Positions 32,519 through 46,200 of a DNA stretch of 64,000 bases are shown here, piece by piece. The number at the start of each line of letters is the position of its first letter. Within the stretch, counting starts at the first letter, position 1. The translations under genes and the position numbers were made by a program. The notes beneath the pieces were generated by a model. It ran no database searches, was not told the DNA's origin, and saw only the letters and a list, made by a program, of their open reading frames with translations. Source of the stretch: Protonemura montana (taxonomy: Eukaryota > Arthropoda > Insecta > Plecoptera > Nemouridae); NCBI GenBank assembly GCA_947568835.1, contig OX387611.1, positions 872,001-936,000 on the forward strand. The letters are read 5' to 3'.

Positions 32519-32789
32519 GTAAATTGCTTTACAATTTGTTCTGGTGGCGGATTATCATGGTTCACTGATTGATTGTAGGTTTGTCATCTTGCACAGCCCT
32601 TTAGAACTTCATTTCAACTTTATTATTTAACAAAATAAATTGTCAGCACAAACGACAAAATAATCAGATTTTGGCTAAGAGTTATTCGCTTACAAAATAA
32701 CATTGCGCTAAACTGCGACATGGATAGGAACAAACAGTTTTAGAAGAAGTAAAGGAGAAAGAAACGTTTCCATTGTGGTCCATTGATGT

Positions 32790-33125
32790 ATTGATGACTC
32801 GGGTAAAACGACGCACTGTTTTGACCACTGGTCTGGTGGCACTGGTCTGGTGACCAGTGGCACTGGTCGGGTGGCACTGGTCTGGTAGCACGATTCTGGT
32901 AGCAATGGTTTGGTCTGGTGGGACTAGTCTGGTGACACTAGTCAGATAGCTCAACGTCCCTTCCGATGGACGATACAACGCGAACAGCAGGATTCCACCA
33001 CATATCTTTGCTGTCGACAGGCGATAGTAATTGCCGTAGGTACTTACTTTCATCCCACCAATCTCTCTCCCGAACAGAAGTGGTCATGTGTATGATGGTC
33101 ACTCATCCAATACCTGACCCAGCGC
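32790..33125 (-). mobile_element. 5S-headed SINE in GPCR copy 2 intron
   Basis: From left: SINE tail (about 32800-32822), five or so degenerate 14-bp units (32823-32940), SINE body (32945-33045) and one 5S-derived unit (33060-33125). It lies at the same intron position as 4240-5805 in copy 1, so the insertion predates the gene duplication. Confidence 0.75.
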
Positions 33126-33230
33126 TAAAGATAAGTGATCTTGTGTGAGCTGGTATTTCCTTTGTGCCAAACCACAGCGGATTGTTATCAATTAGCAGAA
33201 GGCCAGCAAGCAAAAATTATTTTGTTTCAG

Positions 33231-35065
33231 TTGGGGGAGACGGATACTATCAATTCTTGACAAACGCGTCAACGGGCGCCATCACCCGCCGCGACTGCCA
33301 CTTCAACGAAGGGATTTTTCACGGTGAATGGCTTCCAAGGATCTCCAGGTGGGAGCTCGTCTGGAATGAGCGCTGCACACTCGACGAGCAGTTAATCAAC
33401 GAGGAGTATTACATTCAGTTCCTCAACTCATCTGACATCGAACGTAGCCATAAGGAATTTTTAAACGATTTTACTACCATTTCCGTAGACACGAAGACTT
33501 TCCAGGAGGTCGCACGCGTTGTCAACCGCGAGGTGATAGTACACAACGAGTTGTCCGAACGTATCATCCGTGACCTCGTCATCATCACGGCAAATCTCAT
33601 CCTAGAATCTGACTTTACTGTATCATCAGAGCCACGCGTCTCCCTGGTAGTAGCCGATTTAAGAGGCAGCGAGTCAGTTGAGGGATTCACGTTAGACTTC
33701 GATAACAGCACAAATGATGGGCGTGACAACATCACGGTGAATAGGAAGCCGACAGTGCAAGGATTAGCCCCGTTTGCGTTGGACGTTTCAGCGAGGCTTT
33801 TGGAAGCTCACTCGCGTGTAGCCTTTGTCGTCGTCTGGAAAAACACGCTTTTTAATCCTTTTTTCACAAGAAAGAACACCAAAATACAATATCCTGAAGT
33901 GATCGTGACGTTTCCTCGCGAGGGCGAGGTATCTGCGTGGTCGTTTGCGTCTTACAGCAACCACCATGTCGACATCACTTACGATAAATCAGAGTTGCTT
34001 ATTCAAAAAGATAGTGTCTATATTTCTTGTTTTGCTTGGAACAAAGACCTCCGTGATTGGTCGAGCGAGGGCTGTAAAGAGTTGAACATCGATAAAGGTG
34101 CTTTCAGCGCCTGTCGTTGCAGCGGCAAGTACTTTACAATGCAGGACGGCGTTCCGATCGCAAGGTTTGCCTTGAAGAAAGGCACGGCAAGTGATGAGCT
34201 AGCAATTCTAAACAACCCATGGACAGACTTCTTGAAGGACAAACCTGGTCTTATGACAGCTGCCGCCATCGAGTGTCTTCTGTCAGTACTTGGTTTGGGT
34301 TCGATCTTTGGCACGGCCATCTTCTTTAAGCAATGGCGGGAAAACACGGGTCACAAGATCCTCTTGCACATGGTCCTGGCACTGACTTGCAACCTAGTTG
34401 TCGGTTTCACCGTCAGCTTTGTGCGCATGACGACAGAGAGCGTTGGTTGTCTTGTCTACGGCGTGCTACGTCACTACTCGTTCCTCGCCATGTTTTTCTG
34501 GATGCTGGTGTTATCCTGTCTACAGCTGAAGAGGCTGACCACCGTGGCCGGTGCCAAGGCGACCACTCACCTCATCCTGAAGGTGGCATCCTTTGCCTGG
34601 GGCGTACCTTTAGTGCCTATCATCATCCTGCTGAGTTGGAACCCCGGCTTCTACCAGACCGACCGGTTCGACCGAGGATACTGCTATCCCGAGGGAATCG
34701 TCTTCCAGGTGACAGTCCAAGGACCGGCAGGGTTCATCTTGTTTGTCAACTTCTGCATCTTCATCAAGATAGTGTTACACATCTTTAAGAAGGGGGGCGA
34801 GCGGAAAATAACGCGACACAGCAAGAACCAGAAGGCCGAGCAGTTGAACAAGCTCAAGACCAGCTTTTTCATCTTTTTTCTGTTCGGGTTCACCTGGGTC
34901 TTCCACATCTTCGCCGAGGAGCGTGTCTTTGTCAGCGATTTCCTCTTCGAGTATTTGTTTCTCATGACGGCCACCACGCACATCTTTACTTTGTCACTCT
35001 TCTTTGTAGTATTTCAGGGCCCGGATTCACAAAGGGTCATAACTCTTAATATCGTATTAACTTAA
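33231..35065 (+). CDS. Adhesion-type GPCR copy 2, last exon (tail altered by MITE)
   Basis: Acceptor TTTGTTTCAG, then GGDGYYQFLTNAST..., parallel to copy 1. It holds the same GPS-like module (CFAWNKDLRDWSSEGC ... CRCSGKYFTM, again without the cleavage tripeptide) and all seven membrane segments through HIFTLSLFFVVFQ. At 35018 a MITE interrupts the frame, replacing the basic tail of copy 1 (KSTRKNWLKLI...) by 15 residues from transposon DNA and a TAA at 35063-35065. The membrane core is complete, so the product may still fold; loss of the cytoplasmic tail may change trafficking or coupling. The old tail-coding sequence persists after the MITE (36032-36145). Confidence 0.88.
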
Positions 35066-36028
35066 TTACGAATATCAAGGTAATGAAAGAATGGCCACTA
35101 GTCCCAATTCACAAAGAATATTAGAGTCGCTATTCGATCTTAAGTCTACTACCAGTCCTGACTGGTATTAGGGAAGTTAAGACTATCCCATTTAAATTTT
35201 AATGTCTTATTTTCTGCGAGATTTTTGTTAGTTCACTAATAACATTTGAAATAATGTATATTTCGGTGGAGCACAACGATCATTTCATTATATTCCCGCG
35301 AATTACGAAGAAATGTCAGACTTAACCTCTTTGAGACTTCGCTTTGACGTCTCCTAAGGTGGGCGTGTTCGATTGCTTGTTCGCCGTAATTGTCAGTGTC
35401 ATTCATTGAATTCAAGTGTAAATCTGTGGTGTAAGTTTAATAAAATGTTACCTGCCGCTGTTCAGTTTATTTTAAATGAAGAATAGATCCTTTAAATATG
35501 CCCGACAACTTTTTGCTACGATGGTATCGCCTTCCCAGGAATGCCATAGTAGAGCTCTGTCAAGAAATCGGTGACACTCTACAGAGAGATTCGTTCAGAT
35601 CAAGGGGAATCCCTGTTCCTACCCAAGTACTCGCAGCATTGCGGTTTTATTGCGGTTTTATTGAGTTATGATTTATATGATTTATGAGTTTTATTTATAT
35701 GAGTTATTTTATTGAGTTAGTTAGTTATGGTTTAATTGCCCAGGGTTATTTGAGATCAGTGGTTTATGTTCGCTTGAATATAACAACAGACGAACGTTAT
35801 TTGAATAAATGCGCACCCTGCACTGATTGGTCGAAATTTCCCGTGTCATGACGTCACGTCTGAATTAGTGACGAAACCTAAAACTGCTCAGACCGCGCTA
35901 ATATTTTGTTTGTGAATGCGGAATAGCACTAATATGGTAATACGTTAATACGATATTAGCACAGTAATAGTACTACAGTATTAGCTCTAATATGTTAATA
36001 AAGTTAGGACTCTTTGTGAATCCGGGCC
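35018..36028. mobile_element. Harbinger-type MITE inside GPCR copy 2
   Basis: 1,011-bp insertion with TIRs GGCCCGGATTCACAAAG and exact complement CTTTGTGAATCCGGGCC. It is flanked by CAG target duplications (35015-35017, 36029-36031); the empty site is visible in copy 1 (TTTCAGAAATCTACGAGG). A 3-bp CWG duplication is known for some Harbinger elements. Inside, about 35440-35650 is a deleted piece of the transposase at 353-907 (TTACCTGCCGCTGTTCAGTT), with the Trp codon still intact. It is a non-autonomous internal-deletion derivative. Confidence 0.93.
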
Positions 36029-36092
36029 CAGGAGTCTACGAGGAAGGATTGGGTGAAGTTGATCAGCAATGCGGCCTGCAAACTTACGCGAA

Positions 36093-37391
36093 TGAAAAGA
36101 AATCATGAAATTGATGACCAGGCTGTGATGGAAAGAAATCATTAAGTTGATGACCAGGCTGTGATGAAAAGAAATCATGAAGTTGATGACCAGGCTGTGA
36201 TGGAAAGAAATCATGAAGTTGATGACCAGGCTGTGATGGAAAGAAATCATGAAGTTGATGACCAGGCTGTGATGGAAAGAAATCATGAAGTTGATGACCA
36301 GGCTGTGATGGAAAGAAATCATGAAGTTGATGACCAGGCTGTGATGGAAAGAAATCATGAAGTTGATGACCAGGCTGTGATGGAAAGAAATCATGAAGTT
36401 GATGACCAGGCTGTGATGGAAAGAAATCATGAAGTTGATGACCAGGCTGTGATGGAAAGAAATCATGAAGTTGATGACCAGGCTGTGATGGAAAGAAATC
36501 ATGAAGTTGATGACCAGGCTGTGATGGAAAGAAATCATGAATTTGATGACCAGGCTGTGATGGAAAGAAATCATGAAGTTGATGACCAGGCTGCGATGGA
36601 AAGAAATCATGAAGTTGATTACCAGGCTGTGATGAAAAGAAATCATGAAGTTGATGACCAGGCTGTGATGGAAAGAAATCATGAAGTTGATGACCAGGCT
36701 GTAATGGAAAGAAATCATGAAGTTGATGACCAGGCTGTGATGGAAAGAAATCATGAAGTTGATGACCAGGCTGTGATGGAAAGAAATCATGAAGTTGATG
36801 ACCAGGCTGTGATGGAAAGAAATCATGAAGTTGATGACCAGGCTGTGATGGAAAGAAATCATGAAGTTGATGACCAGGCTGTGATGGAAAGAAATCATGA
36901 AGTTGATGACCAGGCTGTGATGGAAAGAAATCATGAAGTTGATGACCAGGCTGTGATGGAAAGAAATCATGAAGTTGATGACCAGGCTGTGATGGAAAGA
37001 AATCATGAAGTTGATGACCAGGCTGTGATGGAAAGAAATCATGAAGTTGATGACCAGGCTGTGATGGAAAGAAATCATGAATTTGATGACCAGGCTGTGA
37101 TGGAAAGAAATCATGAAGTTGATGACCAGGCTGTGATGGAAAGAAATCATGAAGTTGATGACCAGGCTGTGATGGAAAGAAATCATGAAGTTGATGACCA
37201 GGCTGTGATGGAAAGAAATCATGAAGTTGATGACCAGGCTGTGATGGAAAGAAATCATGAAGTTGATGACCAGGCTGTGATGGAAAGAAATCATGAATTT
37301 GATGACCAGGCTGTGATGGAAAGAAATCATGAAGTTGATGACCAGGCTGTGATGGAAAGAAATCATGAAGTTGATGACCAGGCTGTGATGG
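36093..37391. repeat. 36-bp minisatellite, about 36 copies
   Basis: Near-identical units containing ATGGAAAGAAATCATGAAG and TTGATGACCAGGCTGTG. The unit is a multiple of three, so frames stay open on both strands (plus strand: VMERNHEVDDQA; minus strand: HHSLVINFMISF). It grew from the end of the ancestral GPCR tail: the first two units follow the old coding sequence and the second has TAA at 36143-36145. Mostly single-base variants (GAATTTGATGACC). Confidence 0.95.
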
Positions 37392-37409
37392 ACCAGAGAC
37401 ATGCTTGTT

Positions 37410-37960
37410 GTGTATGGTTTTTGTTTTTTAGTCGCGTTTGTTTTGGTTGAAAGTTATGTTTGTTGCATTATTTGCATTGATTGGCAACTTTGTTTTTTTA
37501 ATTTCTCAAGAAATTTTCTTACTGCCTTATTTACACAATTAACAAATGTTTTAGCACAGGAAGCAAATGGCAGTGTTTTCCAATAATGAAATATCCTACA
37601 GTTATGTCTGGCAATATTTCCTCTTATTTTATTAGAGAGAAAATCAATTAATATAAAAATCGACAGCTATTTAAATCTATGGTTGACCATTAAGGTCTAG
37701 CTTACTGATCTTTATTTTAATGCAATTTATATTATATTATATATATAATTTTATGTTAGAAACTTTTTTTCCTTTTTAAGGTAACAGTGTTTTCTTGGAA
37801 TAATGCAATATTTGAATGTTTCTTTTCATAGTTTTGTTTTATTATTTGTGTAAATATCTTTTTAATTTTCAACAAAATACCATTAAATCAGTACAAAGTC
37901 ACATGTACCTGGACTTTTATACCAAACCTTTAGTCGAGTTAAGCTTGATCAACTACCAAC
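37410..37960 (+). other. GPCR copy 2 ancestral 3' region
   Basis: Homologous to the 3' UTR of copy 1 up to about 37650 (TATGTCTGGCAATATTTCCT). After that it is AT-rich with nothing recognised. Confidence 0.5.
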
Positions 37961-37967
37961 AAAAAAT

Positions 37968-38235
37968 TATTTGTTGTTGTTGCAATAGTTTGGTAATTAC
38001 TTGATAAATAATTATCCTTGGAGTGCGATAAGCCTGGTAGTGTTTACAACATGATGCAATTCTGCTCCTTGTCTAGACTGAATTCTAGCAGTGGAATGAG
38101 AGGCAAGGTGCACGTGGGCAGAATAGTTCGACCTTTTCAATACTTCGCGACTGGATAAAACCAGGCGCTTGCGAAATGAACATCCTGTCGCTTCGAGAGC
38201 TGAAACTTTACTTAAGGCAACAGCCCTTAGCGCTG
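37968..38235. repeat. Duplicated block downstream of GPCR copy 2
   Basis: Partner of 10605-10865; see that entry. It lies about 600 bp beyond the 36-bp array. Confidence 0.7.
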
Positions 38236-38289
38236 GTTTCCAGTGGCTCGTCAAAAATGTACAATAACCATTTTCTGATTGGCTGTTGA

Positions 38290-39248
38290 CAAGCAAAACA
38301 CTGTTAACAGACTGTTCTTTGCTTTGAATTCATTGGATGAGTTGAAGACTTTCGTGGGTGGGTCGGTCACCGTATTGTGGAAACTTTTATCATTTGAAAG
38401 TGGTCAAGACAATTAAAGCTCAAACAAGATGGAGGCTGGTAAAATGGCAAAATGGAGGAACAGGTCTGTTATATCAAACAAAATTAATTTTGTAGCAGTC
38501 AATATTTGTGGTAATCATCGATCAAAATTTGTACCTAGACCAACGGAGGTTTAAATTTCTAAGCCGGTTTTTAGATCTCAAACAATTAGTGCCAGACAAA
38601 ACAGCAACGTACTTTTAATTCACACGGCCAGTCATTGCAACAATGTATTGTCTCGTTTCACGTGTTTCGCCTGAATTGACTCGCTTGACGTTTGCAAAAT
38701 GACACTGACTTGGGGAACATAAAATCTTGAGCCGAAACCAAGTTCAGTCTGCTGTTGGCAAATTTTTCCAGAAGCATCTTAAATATAGATATAGATAAAG
38801 TTTATGTGTTGACGTCATTACGACCAATATTTCACTAAAACACACACACACACACACACACGCACATCTAATTACTTATGTGCCTAATAATGTGTGTGAT
38901 ATTAAAATTCCAGAGAGCGGCACGGTGGTGCATGAAATGTTGCTGGCGATATGTGTCCTCCACTAGAAGCTGCTCAACACCATGTAGGACTGGTAGGCTG
39001 AGTTGATCACCTACAACAACAGAGAAGCCAGCCAATCAGATGCTGCCATAGAAACCAACCAATGGCATTAACCACATCAAACACATGCACACAGCTTCTC
39101 ACGCTGTAGCTTTGGAATTGTTAAATGAAAATTTGATTTCCATTTAGGTTTTCACGCTACGAATTCCAAAACGACAGCTGTTTAAACAAGTTTCGGTGTA
39201 AACGGTACGGCCTCCTATTTTCACCAGGCCTACTTAGGAAATTTAAAA
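38290..39248. other. No recognisable gene
   Basis: Intergenic DNA between the GPCR and odorant-receptor loci; it contains a (CA)n run at about 38839-38862 and nothing else that I can support. Confidence 0.5.
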
Positions 39249-39920
39249 CGTGGTAACATAAGATAGCAGAATTGAGAAGCTGTCAGGTGATCTCAGCATC
39301 TCCATGGCTACCAAACGTTGAATCTACCATTGAACCTCCTATGCTAGGCCTTGATATACCCGTGGTAACATAAGATAGCAGAATTGAGAAGCTGTCAGGT
39401 GATCTCAGCATCTCCATGGCTACCAAACGTTGAATCTACCATTGAACCTCCTATGCTAGGCCTTGATATACCCGTGGTAACATAAGATAGCAGAATTGAG
39501 AAGCTGTCAGGTAATCTCAGCATCTCCATGGCTACCAAACGTTGAATCTACCATTGAACCTCCTATGCTAGGCCATGATATACCCGTGGTAACATAAGAT
39601 AGCAGAATTGAGAAGCTCTGTCAGGTGATCTCAGCATCTCCATGGCTACCAAACGTTGAATCTACCATTGAACCTCCTATGCTAGGCCTTGATATACCCG
39701 TGGTAACATAAGATAGCAGAATTGAGAAGCTCTATAAGCCGATCTCAGCATCTCCATGGCTACCAAACGTTGAATCTACCATTGAACCTCCTATGCTAGA
39801 CCATGATATTCCCGTGGTTACATAAGATAGCAGAATTGAGAAGCTCTGTTAGGTGATCTCAGCATCTCCATGGCTACCAAACGTTGAATCTACCTTTGAA
39901 CCTTCTATGCTAGGCCTCAT
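39249..39920. repeat. 112-114-bp tandem repeat, six copies
   Basis: Units start CGTGGTAACATAAGATAGCA at 39249, 39361, 39473, 39585, 39699 and 39813. The first three steps are 112 bp; the last two are 114 bp because of a CTCTG variant. Units are about 95% alike. It lies about 350 bp beyond the last assigned odorant-receptor exon. Confidence 0.95.
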
Positions 39921-40267
39921 CATTTTACAAGTGTTCACAACTTACGTTAAGTATCCAAAAGTATCTTGAAAGTATCCCCAAAACAAAAGCTGTTTTCAAA
40001 CGAAAACTTGCTAATGAAAACGTGCCATTTCATCGAAAAAAAAAAAACATATTTTTTATATTTAGAGAGGGGGTACCTGTGTTCCTAATAAACAATTAAC
40101 CTTTCTTTTGAAAGCGTTAGCAATTTACATAAGGTTTCACGAAGATAACTACGTTGCTGGACTGTTTTGTATTATTTGTGTCCAAAAATTACAACAAAAA
40201 TGAGTTTCTAAGCTGACTTTCAGCATGTCATTGTCGTTTTCTGCACCAAGCATTAATCTGTACTTAC

Positions 40268-43200
40268 GCTTTTGAAAGTATCCAGAGACAATGGAATGAA
40301 TCCAGCAGCCGTGATGACAATCAGCTCGTTGGTAACGGACACCATGACTCCCACGGACCTCTTGAAGCTCTTGCTGGCATCTGTCCATCCGCAGCCGTAG
40401 ATGGACTCCTGCAGGAGCTCGGACTGCAAGGTTACCAACAAACTGTGTACGTTTCCATGGAGCTCTTGAGCACCAAGCCACAGATTAGTTCAGCTGTTCT
40501 TTTCAACATTTGTGTCATTTGCAAGGAAATTGATCTGACACTTATGGCATCTCGAACAGAGTATAAGCTGTGCTGCTGAAGAGTGCCGACCACAGTCGGG
40601 TCGACCTGTTTTAAGAATTGGTTTATATACAGTGTAGGTTAAAATTCAAAACAGCCCAAATATATCGTCACAATTCAATCGTTTTGAATATGAAACCAGA
40701 CGAATCTATCCTTAAAATCGACCTTAACCAGAGCCAGGCTGGAGGCGCCTGCGAAAATAGACCAAAGGGGGCCAAACCACCAACCAGAAGGAAATGTAAT
40801 CCCGTTAATCTGAAAGTCTGTTGGTTGACGGTATGATCATCTGGAGGCGCCACGAGCTGCTTCTTACCTCCACGGTGATCTGCTGCGACAGGAAGCAGAA
40901 GATCCCAAGCATCGAGTAGAACGTGCCGATCAAACCAGAGTGGACCAACAGACTGGCGCTGCCAGTTTTCTGAAACATGGTCGGCAAACTCGATCACTAA
41001 TTACTAATTAGTTATTACTAATTATTAATTACCTTCACTCCTCGTGCACTGGGTTTGAGCACGCGACTTTTACATGCTACCGACTTGAACGCCGATGTTA
41101 CATAAAGAGTTCATCTGAACTTTACTATAATCAGATTGCAGATTTTACTTCGGAGAGTTTCAAGCGTTAGGTCAGTGAAAATACACAGAGAGAGTTTATG
41201 TAAAGATAAAATCATTCCACGTTTTTCCCTGACAGAAAGATATTCGCGTAAAAGTAAATAAGTAATTTCTAATGGACTGTGGTTTTTTGGAAGGTGATGC
41301 ACTAACCATAGACGATGACGTCAGAACCAGCACGCTCTGCGCAAGACAGACAACCAAGTTGACGCTGAAGAACGCGTTCCAGTATTCCTCGAATGTGCGA
41401 ATGAACCTGTACGGATAGACACATTCTTGTATTAAATTTTTTTTTTTTGCTATTTCAAGGTCGGGTTTACTATTTCTCCAATTCGTAAGTGAAGTTATTA
41501 ACAAGGCAACTTCCAATGACATGCAGTGAAATTCTGTGATGACCTCGTCCGAGATGTGATATCCCCGCTACCGGACCGAGTGTGGTCTGGGTGGAATATG
41601 CCATTTATCACTATCTGATTCAAGTTGGAGATTTTTTGCTTTTCTGCCAAAATGCTGGCTGGTCATGCTAGTGCCGGGCCATCAATATTCATGTCACTAA
41701 CACTGCTCCATCCAGCAAAACCTTACCACCAAGCAAAGACCAATCATGAACCTGCTACAACAGCTAATCTTCAGTGACTCTGTCTTCAGTAACGCTGCCT
41801 GTGATTTGTGGCTTTGTTCACCCTTCACTATTTGATGATCAACTTTAGCCCAGAAAGCCTTTGATTACCTTACCGGTCTCGGAAATTCCTGTTGCTATTG
41901 GTCGACCCCACACTGCGGTCGAAAAGACGGCAATTGTTCTCTCAAAGACCGAACTAACATCATACTGCGGCTCAGAACCGTTTGAGGTTAACTCACTTCA
42001 ATAGATCGCAGTGGTGGGCAATGCAATCCTTGAGTAAATCTTCCATTTGCAGTTGAATTTCGATCTCTTCGGCACTTTCACGTCCTGCGACCTCTTCCGG
42101 AATAATTTCTAAATTGTACAAACACAAGCAACTCGTCATTATAAATCTGCCAATTCGCTATTATAAAGCGTGCAGCGTATTCATGCCGTAAGAGCTAAGT
42201 TTAAATTGAGAAGTTTAGAAAATCTCGCTAACGACTCCATCTTGGAAATCGGTTACCTTGTCTGCTTTCCAAGTGTTCCAAGCTTCCGTGTGTCTCCACC
42301 AGGCCCATCTCCACCAAACAATTTTCCACCGCATCTTGTCGTCCTATTGACGTCAGACTCTCAGCACTAACTTCTCGTTTATCGCGTACCGCGGCCTCTG
42401 CAGTGGACCGAAGAGTGCCGAACTTGTGGTTCAAGCTCCTCAGTTGACCGCGCATGTTGAGGAACATGCAGAGTATCATGAAGTTGCAGCTGAATACCAT
42501 GAACGTGGTGCCGACGAAGTTGGCGGTGAATGCAACGAAGACTATTCCGAATAATCCTGGTTGATTAACGTCGAATGGGTAGACACTCCTGTAAAATTAT
42601 CGACTTTTAGGAAGTCCAGGCAAGGTGGTTGTTCGTTCTTTTGCCACGAGAGGTCGTCAATCTTTATTTTTAAAAAATTGAGTACACACATTTGTTTACT
42701 TATGATTGCGGTCGGAAGCGTTAGAATGCCAATAAGACAATAAGATTGCAAGGGGCTTCTTTTAAGTTATGACTTTTGCAACTTGCCTTCAGCCAAACGG
42801 TGTCTTTTTTCAGTCAAATGGCAGAAACACGATTGAACACTCAACTTAACAAAGTTAAACATCACAATTTTATGTTTCTTGCCTCTTGTCTGGTTTTTAC
42901 ACTCATCAAGATTTCCGCTTCAAACAAACTTTATCATTTTTATTATAGAATCGTAATAGAACCTAAAGAATTTAAAGAATTTACAATTTATAATTGCCTC
43001 TTATCTGGTTCTAGCATTTGTAAGGTTTCACACCTTCCGTCACCGAAACTCCCGCAAATAGTTCCCGCGTTGCCTTCAAGAGTCTGTTGACGTACCCATT
43101 GTGGTCCTACGAGTGAGGGGGGGGGGGGGGATAGGATGCAGGGTACACACTCACTTAGCAATTGAAATCTTATAAACAAAGCCAATTAAACAGTGTCAAT

Positions 43201-46200
43201 AAAAACTATCCCTTTCTCTAATTCCTAACTGGCCAGAATTGTAAATATAAATGTTACTTGAGTACAAGAGTTAGTGATTTGGTGATGTCGACCAGGCGTC
43301 GGCGCGGCGTAGTTCAAGAACTTTGGTGAACCTCCTGGTCATTTGGCGGCACGATCGCCCCGCGCGTCCGTGCCGCTCAATGCTCGCGAACCCGCCGAGG
43401 TCGCCAACTGAGGACCGGGTCGAGCTCCTTCGCTTCCGATACGCTCTCCAGATTCCGCCTCCTTGACTTAGACGACCAATCAGACAATGCTTCCGTATAT
43501 GGAGTTCGTTCGCCATCGCAGGAATTCGACTATTCAACTTACTCAAATAATCCCTCGTTTTACATTGAATGAACAATGAAAATAATTGGGCGAGGCATTT
43601 TGGAACGGACAATAAGGAAAGGTTTCACTGCGAGCGTCAGCACATTCCCTAGAGAGAGCGTCATTCTAAATCGCCACTTCGAGATTAAACTAAGGCGCAA
43701 TACGCAACTGACGCAAGAACGCTGACACCCTGTCCCGAACTTATAAAAGATTTTTGTATAGATGCTAGTGGCAAGAAGCCTGTTTTGCATTGTGTGCTCC
43801 TCACATACTCATTAAGATTTTCGCTTTAAGTATTTGTAACAGCTGTGCATTGTTAGTTGATTCCCTGTAAGAGGGCAGTGATACGGGACGCGGTGTGCAT
43901 TTTCCCTTTCCACACATTTTCAACCTTGGCAAAAGGGGAGTGTATCACGAGGGTGTCTCGCTATGCGACTGGGGATTTAATCAAAGAACAATACACTACT
44001 GAATGTCTAAGCCGATTTGCGATAAAAATGTTTCGAGAATCGCTAATACCAGAATCATTTAACTCAAGAATGCATCTGATGCTAATAATTGAATTTCGAA
44101 AATTTTTAAAGCACCATTCCATTCGGCTTCGAGACCTTATTTCAAATCAGTTAAAATTGTTGTTCTTTTGTTGAAACTACCCTCTCAAGCATCAATTTAC
44201 CGTGATCAACCAGCAATGTTACTGGAACACCTGCTCCGTATCGCCAAATCGTCATAATCACCTGGTGATATTATTAAGAAACCCAGCAATGCGGGAATTC
44301 CAAGAAAATTAACATTGAGACACATTGAGATAAGCACCCTTTAAGTCAAGTCAAAGTACCTATCATTTCATCGATTTTCAAAATTTGAAACAATACATAT
44401 TACTTTCCGTAATTTTCTATGCGGAAATCTTTTTCGAACGACATCCTAGCCCCAGATTTAGCGATTTGACATAATTTCTCACCCAGCAATTTCAATGTGA
44501 CAAGGTCATGTTTAGTCTTTGGTCATGTTTGTGAATTTATGCAATGAGAGGCTCACAGCGACTTCCAAGCGTGTTTATATAAGCAATATCCACCAAGTCT
44601 ATCTGGCTGCAATTTACAATTTAGTTCAGTAGAAAGAATTTTACTTGCCGAAATTAGCAGCCGACTAGATTTGACATATCGCGGGTACGATTTATAGCTA
44701 AGAAAAATAAATTATTGTAGGAACTGAGTCTGCGCTGTCTGAGGTGCATTGTGACGATATTCATTCTGTACCGAACTGAACTTCTCGGTGCAATAAATTG
44801 AACTAATTAACGGTGTAACTAATAATTAAAATATATAGCAAAGCAGGGAACAAGAAATCACCCTTTAGATATGTACTTAATACTATTTCTTATTGATTTC
44901 TTTTGAACAACGCAGCATCTAAACTGTCGACACATGGCGCTATAAAAGACCAGCAATTTTAATAGTCTAACAGGCCGAAAGTCCAAACGTTTTTATTGGA
45001 TTTTACATATCATGACGACATTAAGCAAAAAGTTAGTAATTGAACAGACCACTGCCATCCCATTCTGCCGCACAAGTTGACGCTAAATTTTGCCGATGAT
45101 ATTTCTCAAGACTCGGGTAGCCTCTGAATCTAGAAGGATTGAATGTGTTGCTCGCTCAGTCACAGCAGTCGCTCGGCAATTATTATAATCCTGCGCTATT
45201 TCCATCTTGCGCTAGGAATTCGAATGCGATAACGCTGCTGCGACAGCCGCGAGAGGGGAAAACTAGCAGTTTTTGGACAAAGAATTGTATCGATTCACCT
45301 CTGTGTTTCCAATTAGGTATTACACGTGTAACGCCTAGCTCATTAAAGATAGAGCGTTCGTGATTTTTTTCAAAACAAATATTTAAATAATCTAGTTTTC
45401 GGTCTTGGTTTCAATACGAAGTTTGCACTCCGAAAAAATATATCAGAAATTTTGATAAAAAAAATATAAAATGCATTTATGTATGAACCAAATCAAATTC
45501 CGAAGAAGTCTGCCATGCTAAACATCATACTTAACATGGTGTTTGTGTCAACAACGTAAGTGTTTAATTTCAAATTTGCAGTTTGTGAGGTGCACATAAT
45601 GCACGCAGGCTTCTAGCCATGTGCGTCGAGCCATCTGTTTAATATATCTGATAGGTTTCAATAAGGGGACAAGTATTCTGACATCGGTTGGTGCGATGCA
45701 CATAAGCTTCGAGGCACGCGCGTCTGGTTAATCTCTCCTATAAGTTTTGTAAGGGTGACAAGTATTCTGGCATCGGTTGGTGCGATGCGCATAGGTTTCG
45801 AGGCACTCGCGTCTGTTTAATCTCTCCTATAAGTTTTGTAAGGGTGACAACTGTTCTGGCATCGGTTTGAAAGGCGACTGGGTAGCCACATGCATCGCAG
45901 GAATGTGTCGACGTTCGCAGTGAGGTCCAGTCCCTATTATCCTTTCCAAAGTGCCTCTCCCAGTTAGGTATAGTTCTTTAAATGTACAATAGAATAAATT
46001 CGAGCAAATGATTGGTCGAGGAAGTCACGAGGTGGAATCTGGAGAGGGAGCTTGAGGAACGCGAGAAGAAGAGCAAGGAAGAAGCGGGAGACGGCCCGAG
46101 GCCGGGGAAGTGACAAGTCGTATCAGGGGAGACGACCCGAGACCAGTACACCAAGTCAGCAGTACGACGTCTGGAGTTGCGACGCTGTCCCGAGCTACGA

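Noticed and set aside
36093..37391. Open frames of more than 400 codons on both strands through the 36-bp array
   Set aside because: The unit is a multiple of three without stops, so frames stay open automatically; both strands being open argues for a non-coding array.
40121..40166. Candidate last exon of the odorant receptor (SSNVVIFVKPYVNC-stop)
   Set aside because: Splice site and phase are possible, but it lacks the SYSYF-type ending of the family.
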